Of a stretch of DNA of 64,000 nt, positions 59,312 to 64,000 are shown one piece after another. The notes under the pieces were generated by a model. The model saw only the letters and a list, made by a program, of their open reading frames with translations, did not search any database and was not told the DNA's origin. Origin of the DNA: an uncultured Collinsella sp. (GTDB taxonomy: Bacteria; Actinomycetota; Coriobacteriia; Coriobacteriales; Coriobacteriaceae); the NCBI GenBank assembly GCA_900762325.1, contig CAAFGG010000024.1:32392-96391 (forward strand), in the 5' to 3' direction. Position 1 is the first letter of the stretch. Each line of letters opens with the position of its first letter. The position numbers and the translations under genes were made by a program.

Positions 59312-60748
59312 TTAGGCCTCCTCGCCGGTCGCGCCAGCGCCATCCGAGCCTGCAGCCGCCAGGTCCACACCCTCGGCGACCGTCGCCACAGCGTCGCCCG
59401 GCCAGGCGACCTTGGTCAGGTCGGCCGCAGCCAGCGACTCGGCACTCACGGCATCCTCACCCTGCTCCAGCACGCGACGACGCAGGGCAGCAGAGAGCGC
59501 GTGCGCCCACAGGCCCTCGGCCTCGGCCAGACGCTGTGTGGCGGGAGCGTCGGAGAGCAGGCCCTCGGGCGTATAGCAAATGACACTCGAGCGCTTAACG
59601 AACTCTTCGACCGAAAGCGGATTGGAGAACATGGCCGTGCCGCCGGTCGGCAGCGTGTGGTTGGGGCCGGCAACATAATCGCCAAGCGGTTCGGAGCTCC
59701 AAGCGCCCACAAAGATGGCGCCGGCGTTGCGAATGCCGCCGAGCAAGCCCATCGCATCCTTGCAGTGCAGCTCCAAGTGCTCGGGCGCCACGGTGTTCAC
59801 GGCCTCGACGGCGGCAGCCATATCGGCGGCCACCACGATGGTTCCTTCGTTATCGAGCGAGGCGCGCGTGATCTCGGCACGCGGGGACTGCGCCACCAGG
59901 ATGTCGATGCCAGCCTCGACCTCGCGCGCAAACTGCTCGTCGCAAGTCACCAGATAGCATGCTGCCAGCGGATCGTGCTCGGCCTGGGCCATCAGGTCTG
60001 CCGCGACCACCATGGGCTTGGCCGTGGCATCGGCCAGCACGCAGACCTCGGACGGGCCAGCGACCATGTCGATTCCCACATCGCCCGAGACAATCTGCTT
60101 GGCAGCGGCAACAAAAGCGTTGCCCGGACCGGTGATTTTATCGACGCGCGGAATGGTCTCGGTGCCGTACGCCAGCGCGGCCACGGCCTGAGCGCCGCCC
60201 ACCATATAGATCTCGTCCACGCCGCCGAGCTTTGCCGCGGCGAGCGTGTAGGGGCTGATCTGGCCGTCTTTTTGCGGCGGGGTCACCATAACCACGCGCT
60301 TGACGCCGGCGACCTTGGCGGGAATGGCGTTCATGAGCACCGTGGAGGGATATTGCGCGCGGCCGCCCGGTACATAGATGCCGGCCGCCGCGAGCGGGGT
60401 CACCTTAACGCCGAGCATCGTGCCGTCCGCACGCGTGGTAAACCAGCTCTGCTCGACCTCGCGCTGGTGGAACTCGCGAATCTGGCGCGCGGCCTTCTCG
60501 AGCGCGGCGACAAAGGCCGGATCAAGACCTTCGAGCGCGGCATCGATCTGCTCTTGCAGCAAGCAGAAGCTCTGCAGCTCGACACCGTCAAAACGCTGAC
60601 AGTAATCGCGCACCGCAGCATCGCCGTTGGCACGCACGTTGGCCACGATATCGCGGGCGGCGTCGACGATGTTTTGCGGCAGCACACCCTTGCGGTTGAG
60701 CTGGTTGGTAACGAGGCGCTCACCGGGAGCAAGCTTGATGGTCTTCAT
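59312..60748 (-). CDS. hisD: histidinol dehydrogenase
   Basis: 478 residues, somewhat longer than the usual 430 owing to a C-terminal Ala/Gly/Glu-rich tail. Family segments include [29 protein letters not shown] and the zinc-site HTLPTGGTA. It oxidises histidinol to histidine in two steps with NAD. A 105-bp gap separates it from hisZG. Confidence 0.96.
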   Translation of the reverse strand: MKTIKLAPGERLVTNQLNRKGVLPQNIVDAARDIVANVRANGDAAVRDYCQRFDGVELQSFCLLQEQIDAALEGLDPAFVAALEKAARQIREFHQREVEQSWFTTRADGTMLGVKVTPLAAAGIYVPGGRAQYPSTVLMNAIPAKVAGVKRVVMVTPPQKDGQISPYTLAAAKLGGVDEIYMVGGAQAVAALAYGTETIPRVDKITGPGNAFVAAAKQIVSGDVGIDMVAGPSEVCVLADATAKPMVVAADLMAQAEHDPLAACYLVTCDEQFAREVEAGIDILVAQSPRAEITRASLDNEGTIVVAADMAAAVEAVNTVAPEHLELHCKDAMGLLGGIRNAGAIFVGAWSSEPLGDYVAGPNHTLPTGGTAMFSNPLSVEEFVKRSSVICYTPEGLLSDAPATQRLAEAEGLWAHALSAALRRRVLEQGEDAVSAESLAAADLTKVAWPGDAVATVAEGVDLAAAGSDGAGATGEEA

Positions 60749-60853
60749 ATCGGTATCCCCTATCGGTCGAGGTTGTGTTCGAAAAACGAGAGACCGGGCG
60801 GCGGCGCCAGTCGGCCCGCAGCCCGTACGTTGGGGCGCCCGTGCGCGCTCGCG

Positions 60854-62569
60854 CTATTGTGCCGAGCCCGCGACGGGCTCAAAATGCTTGTCCTTAACGG
60901 CCGCGGCCAGGCGATCTGCCAGATTGCGTACGCGCGGATCCAGACGCGCGGCACCCGGGTTGACAAAGAAGCGGGCCGTGCAGTCCATGATGCGGCCGGT
61001 GATGACCAGGTCGTTGTCGCGCAGCGTGGCGCCCGTGGCGGTGATGTCCACGATGCGATCGGTCATACCGACAATGGGGCCCAGCTCGATGTTACCGTGC
61101 AGCGAAACGATGTCGGCGTTCACGTCGCGCTCGGCATACCAGGCACTCGCGATGCGCGGGTACTTGGTTGCCACGCGAAACGAACCGCGGCGGGCATAGT
61201 TGCGCTCGGCCTGACCGGCGCGCCACGCGGGCTCCGCCTCGATAAAGGTGCACAGGCCATAGCCCAGGTCGACCAGCTGCAGCAGGTTGAGGTCTGCCTC
61301 GATAAGCGAGTCCCAACCGCAGATGCCGCAGTCGGCGCCGCCGCAGCCCACAAAGGCGGGCGCGTCGCTGGGACGCACAATGACAAACTCGATATCTCCG
61401 ACCACGCCCTCGCCGGCACGCGTGTCGCGACCGCGTACGATTAGATGACGGCCGGGGTCACGCAGCTCAGAGACATCCAGGCCCGCGGCCTCGAGCACGT
61501 CGAGCGTGTCAGCCTTAAGCGAGCCCTTGGGCACGGCGATGCGCAGCGGGCCCTCGGCGCCACGGCCCGCGGCGTGATCGCCGTCGAAAGCGGCATCCTC
61601 GGCCGAGGTGCGCGCGGCCTCCAGGCGCTCGAGCGAAAAGGCGAAGCCCGCCGCCGGCACCTCGATACCGTCGCCAAATGCGCCGGTAAAGATGGAGTCA
61701 TAGCGTCCGCCCGAACCGACCGGATCGGGCAGTCCGCCGGCATAGGCCTTAAAGACCAGGCCCGTGTAGTAATCAAAAGAGTTCATGATGGAGAAGTCGA
61801 AGGACAGCACCTGGGCGTCCTCGGGTGCCAGGCCCTCGACCAGGGCACGCAGCTCGCGCGTGAGCGGCGCGACAATGCCCGCTGCCGCCAGCAACGCATC
61901 GACGCGGTCGAGTACCTCGGCGCCGCCGTGCAAGCGCGGCAGCTCGCTGATGGCAGCCTTGACGGCATCGGACTCGGTGCTTGCCGCCACGCGGGCATCG
62001 AGGCCCACAAAGTCGTTGGCGTGCACGCAGCGCAGGGCCTCAGCGGCCAGCTCGCGATCCTCGCACGCCGCGAGCAGTTCCTTAAACGGACGCACGCTAC
62101 CTGCGATAATGCGTGCATCGGGCAGCGCCAGCTTGCGCACCGCCTCGGCCACGAGCGAGACAATCTCGACATCGCCCGCGGTATCGCCCGCACCGATAAG
62201 CTCAAAGCCCAGCTGTGTAAACTGGCGCGAGCCGCCGGCATTGCGCTGGCACTCACGAACCACCGGCGCCTCGTAGCGAAGGCGCAGGGGCAGGTCGGCA
62301 GCGTGCATGCGGGTCGAAACCAGACGCACGATCGGCAATGTGTTGTCGGGACGGACCACCAGCAGGCGGCCATCATCGTCAAAGAGCTTAAACGGCGTGT
62401 CCGCAATGCGGCCGCCCTCCTCGAGCGAACCCTTGTCCTCGAGCAACGGCGTTTCGACCGGCAGGTAATGATGCTCCCTAAAGCAGCCCTTCACCGTCAG
62501 CGCAATCTCCTCGCGCGCCTGAGCCTCCTCGGGCAATATGTCCCGGAATCCCCACGGTGTGGCCGTCAT
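60854..62569 (-). CDS. fused HisZ-HisG ATP phosphoribosyltransferase
   Basis: 571 residues in one frame. Residues 1-320 are HisZ, a histidyl-tRNA synthetase-like regulatory domain (ETPLLEDKG, LRYEAPVVRECQRNAGGSRQ, FDYYTGLVFKAY, GGRYDSI, GFAFSLERL). A ~20-residue linker rich in Ala, Asp and Gly follows. Residues 341-571 are short-form HisG (RIAVPKGSLKADTLDVLE; YPRIASAWYAE; VDITATGATLRDNDLVI). The two are separate subunits of a hetero-octamer in known systems. It is the first gene of the his operon; GAGGAGG lies eight bases before the ATG. Confidence 0.93.
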   Translation of the reverse strand: MTATPWGFRDILPEEAQAREEIALTVKGCFREHHYLPVETPLLEDKGSLEEGGRIADTPFKLFDDDGRLLVVRPDNTLPIVRLVSTRMHAADLPLRLRYEAPVVRECQRNAGGSRQFTQLGFELIGAGDTAGDVEIVSLVAEAVRKLALPDARIIAGSVRPFKELLAACEDRELAAEALRCVHANDFVGLDARVAASTESDAVKAAISELPRLHGGAEVLDRVDALLAAAGIVAPLTRELRALVEGLAPEDAQVLSFDFSIMNSFDYYTGLVFKAYAGGLPDPVGSGGRYDSIFTGAFGDGIEVPAAGFAFSLERLEAARTSAEDAAFDGDHAAGRGAEGPLRIAVPKGSLKADTLDVLEAAGLDVSELRDPGRHLIVRGRDTRAGEGVVGDIEFVIVRPSDAPAFVGCGGADCGICGWDSLIEADLNLLQLVDLGYGLCTFIEAEPAWRAGQAERNYARRGSFRVATKYPRIASAWYAERDVNADIVSLHGNIELGPIVGMTDRIVDITATGATLRDNDLVITGRIMDCTARFFVNPGAARLDPRVRNLADRLAAAVKDKHFEPVAGSAQ

Positions 62570-62605
62570 CTGGTGAGCCTCCTCATGCTGTGTTTCATAT
62601 AGAGC

Positions 62606-62635
62606 AGAAGACCGGCATAGCTCCGCCGGTCTTCT
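62606..62635 (-). promoter_or_regulatory. hairpin in the leader of the his operon
   Basis: A perfect 11-bp stem AGAAGACCGGC / GCCGGTCTTCT lies 37 bp upstream of the hisZG start. No T-run follows, so as a terminator for the upstream epimerase gene it is weak; TATGCT just upstream (minus strand) is a possible -10. I see no T-box sequence and no His-rich leader peptide. Confidence 0.5.
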
Positions 62636-62738
62636 GGGTACTTTAGCATACTAGAGTGTTTGCGGGGAGAATCGTCCTCCTCGGCTCACACCGTATTCAT
62701 TTGGAAACATAGGGCAGATTGTCGCAACCCAACCCCAC

Positions 62739-63575
62739 TTAGGCGCCAATCGCGCGTCGGTACTCCGCCATAACCTGCGCATCAGCAGCTGCGGGGTCGG
62801 CAAAATAGCGCCCGTCATAGGTCTCGGCCGAAACAACTCCGCGATAGCCGCGTGCCACCAGCCTATCAAGGTCGGCGCGCATATCACGGTCGCCGTCACC
62901 CCAGGCAAGATGCGTCGTGCCATCTGCCGCAACATCGACAAAATGCACGTGGGCGACATCATCGCCAAGCAGATCGAAATAATCGTCGATGGTATCCCCC
63001 GCCACCGCCATGGCGCCCAAATCCAGACACGCCTTAAGTGCCGGATGATCAACCGCCTCGATCATGCGCTTCGTATCGGCCGCCGAGTTCACGATCATCG
63101 ACTCAACCGGCTGTAGGGCCTCGAGCACCAGCCGCGCGCCGCGCTCTCCCGCATGCTCGGCAATCGCACGCAGCATCGAAGCGCTGCGACCCCACGCGTC
63201 CTCGATCGGCTCATTCAAAAATGCCCAGCCGCTCGAGACCATGACCTGCTCGGCTCCAAGTTCCGCCGCAATATCCACAACGTTCTTAAAGTACGCGAGC
63301 GTGCGGGCACGCGCCTCATTCCCGCGCGCCGCGATATTCCACGGCTTGGGGTTGTTCTGTTCGGGACAAAGCCCCACAATCCGAACCCCATACCGCTGTG
63401 ATAGCTCCCGCACCTGCTCGAGCGAATCGTATCCATGGCAATCGACATACAGATGCATCGCCCCGGTCCAAAGCTCGCAACACGTGTAGCCCGAAGCCGA
63501 CGCCGAAGAAAAGAACTCCTCAAGGTCAAAATAACGATGGCTGATATTCATGACGGCAAGCTGGGGATAGCTCAT
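62739..63575 (-). CDS. sugar phosphate isomerase/epimerase family protein (FrlC-like)
   Basis: 278 residues, a TIM barrel of the xylose-isomerase-like / AP-endonuclease 2 family. Metal ligands fit LVLEALQPVE (Glu), CLDLGAMAV (Asp), VHFVDVAADG (His/Asp) and VSAETYDG (Glu). Together with the upstream FrlB-like gene it is most likely a fructoselysine/psicoselysine epimerase. The ATG before SYPQLAV has GGAGAG upstream. Confidence 0.83.
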   Translation of the reverse strand: MSYPQLAVMNISHRYFDLEEFFSSASASGYTCCELWTGAMHLYVDCHGYDSLEQVRELSQRYGVRIVGLCPEQNNPKPWNIAARGNEARARTLAYFKNVVDIAAELGAEQVMVSSGWAFLNEPIEDAWGRSASMLRAIAEHAGERGARLVLEALQPVESMIVNSAADTKRMIEAVDHPALKACLDLGAMAVAGDTIDDYFDLLGDDVAHVHFVDVAADGTTHLAWGDGDRDMRADLDRLVARGYRGVVSAETYDGRYFADPAAADAQVMAEYRRAIGA

Positions 63576-63648
63576 AATTACTCTCCAACCCAAGCGAGGC
63601 CCCGTTCCATATAGGAGCGAGGCCCAATTACACAAACGTTATTTGCTC

Positions 63649-64000
63649 TTAGTAGTCGAACTGGTGATAGTAGCGACGGTAGTTGAGGTTGTGCTTGGTG
63701 ACCGTCTCGTAGTAAGCGGCAAGGCGATCGGTGATCAGCGAGGAGAGGATCCACGGAGACACGATGACGCGGAACTCGTCGTCAAGGCCGGGGATCGCGA
63801 ACTCGGCGGTGTCGATGACGTTGATGTCGGTGTCGCCGGTCACGCCGCGGGTCAGGAACGCGCGGACGCGCTCGTCGAGCTTGCGGTTCTCGTCCTCGCC
63901 CATGAACAGGAAGACCGGGACGCCCGGCTCCACGAGCTCGAGGGTGCCGTGGAAGAAGTCGGCCGAGGTGATGTAGCGGGTGCGCTTCCACTGCATCTCC
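63649..64000 (-). CDS. SIS-domain protein, FrlB-like deglycase (partial, 5' end outside window)
   Basis: Only the C-terminal ~117 residues are present. SADFFHGTLELVEPGVPVFL, the spacing to LDERVRAFL, and the final NYRRYYHQFDY closely resemble the end of fructoselysine-6-phosphate deglycase FrlB, which releases lysine and glucose-6-phosphate. The gene runs off the right edge. It lies 73 bp upstream of the epimerase on the same strand. Confidence 0.78.
   Translation of the reverse strand, partial: EMQWKRTRYITSADFFHGTLELVEPGVPVFLFMGEDENRKLDERVRAFLTRGVTGDTDINVIDTAEFAIPGLDDEFRVIVSPWILSSLITDRLAAYYETVTKHNLNYRRYYHQFDY

Noticed and set aside
62600..62700. T-box or histidine attenuator before hisZG
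   Set aside because: No TGGNACCGCG-type sequence and no run of His codons in a short leader frame were found.

Overview
The window is GC-rich, densely coded chromosomal DNA of an anaerobic or fermentative actinobacterium, most likely a gut member of the Coriobacteriia close to Collinsella. This is an inference from gene content and protein style, not from a search. The pointers are an eno / DivIC-like / Ppx-GppA gene string as in other Actinobacteria, a topoisomerase I with archaeal-type signatures, hydrogenase-maturation genes next to Tat genes, several sugar PTS parts, and a family II pyrophosphatase. No rRNA, prophage, insertion sequence with a transposase gene, or CRISPR array was seen. 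There is one tRNA, tRNA-Leu(TAA).

Layout, left to right. (1) 0.5-4.9 kb, minus strand: tmk-holB-ricT-comF. (2) 5.1-6.1 kb: a zinc-ribbon membrane protein. (3) 6.2-11.9 kb, minus: STAS protein, tatA-tatC-hypA-hypB-topA, which links Tat export with [NiFe]-hydrogenase maturation. (4) 11.9-17.4 kb: a PF12897-type aminotransferase, an 84-residue unknown, nhaA, ppaC and a ROK glucokinase. (5) 17.6-22.3 kb: a beta-glucoside PTS operon (GH1 enzyme, EIIC, EIIB, EIIA) divergent from its GntR/UTRA regulator, then manA. (6) 23.6-28.6 kb: pcrA, uppP and a universal stress protein. (7) 28.8-34.3 kb: a BceRS-like two-component pair, and an aminotransferase / ornithine cyclodeaminase-family pair divergent from a PucR regulator. 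(8) 34.3-46.4 kb: purH, a GNAT, a DUF2207 membrane protein, gluQRS, a phosphoesterase, a DUF4342 protein with a two-component pair, and an orphan galactitol-type EIIB with a VOC protein. (9) 46.8-53.1 kb: a helical-repeat protein, tRNA-Leu, then larC-C-terminal / yfcE / mazG / eno / DivIC-like / Ppx-GppA. (10) 53.5-62.6 kb: a complete histidine locus, hisZG-D-C-B-H-A-F-I-E, with a PHP-family histidinol phosphatase converging on its 3' end. HisZ and HisG are one fused polypeptide. (11) 62.7-64 kb: an epimerase and a FrlB-like SIS protein cut by the window edge, which suggest fructoselysine (Amadori product) use.

The most unusual content is between the genes. At least ten loci hold short palindromes in which a conserved loop core (GGGGAC plus a T-rich tail, or close variants) is carried by different stems; several are paired head-to-head like BIMEs. 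They look like REP sequences moved by a RAYT-type Y1 transposase encoded elsewhere, which is inference. A second class consists of larger nested palindromes. Two of these, in the purH 3' region and between hisF and hisI, are homologous, with a compensated stem base pair and shared G-U positions. Long imperfect inverted repeats near 38.0 and 43.0 kb look like non-autonomous mobile elements.
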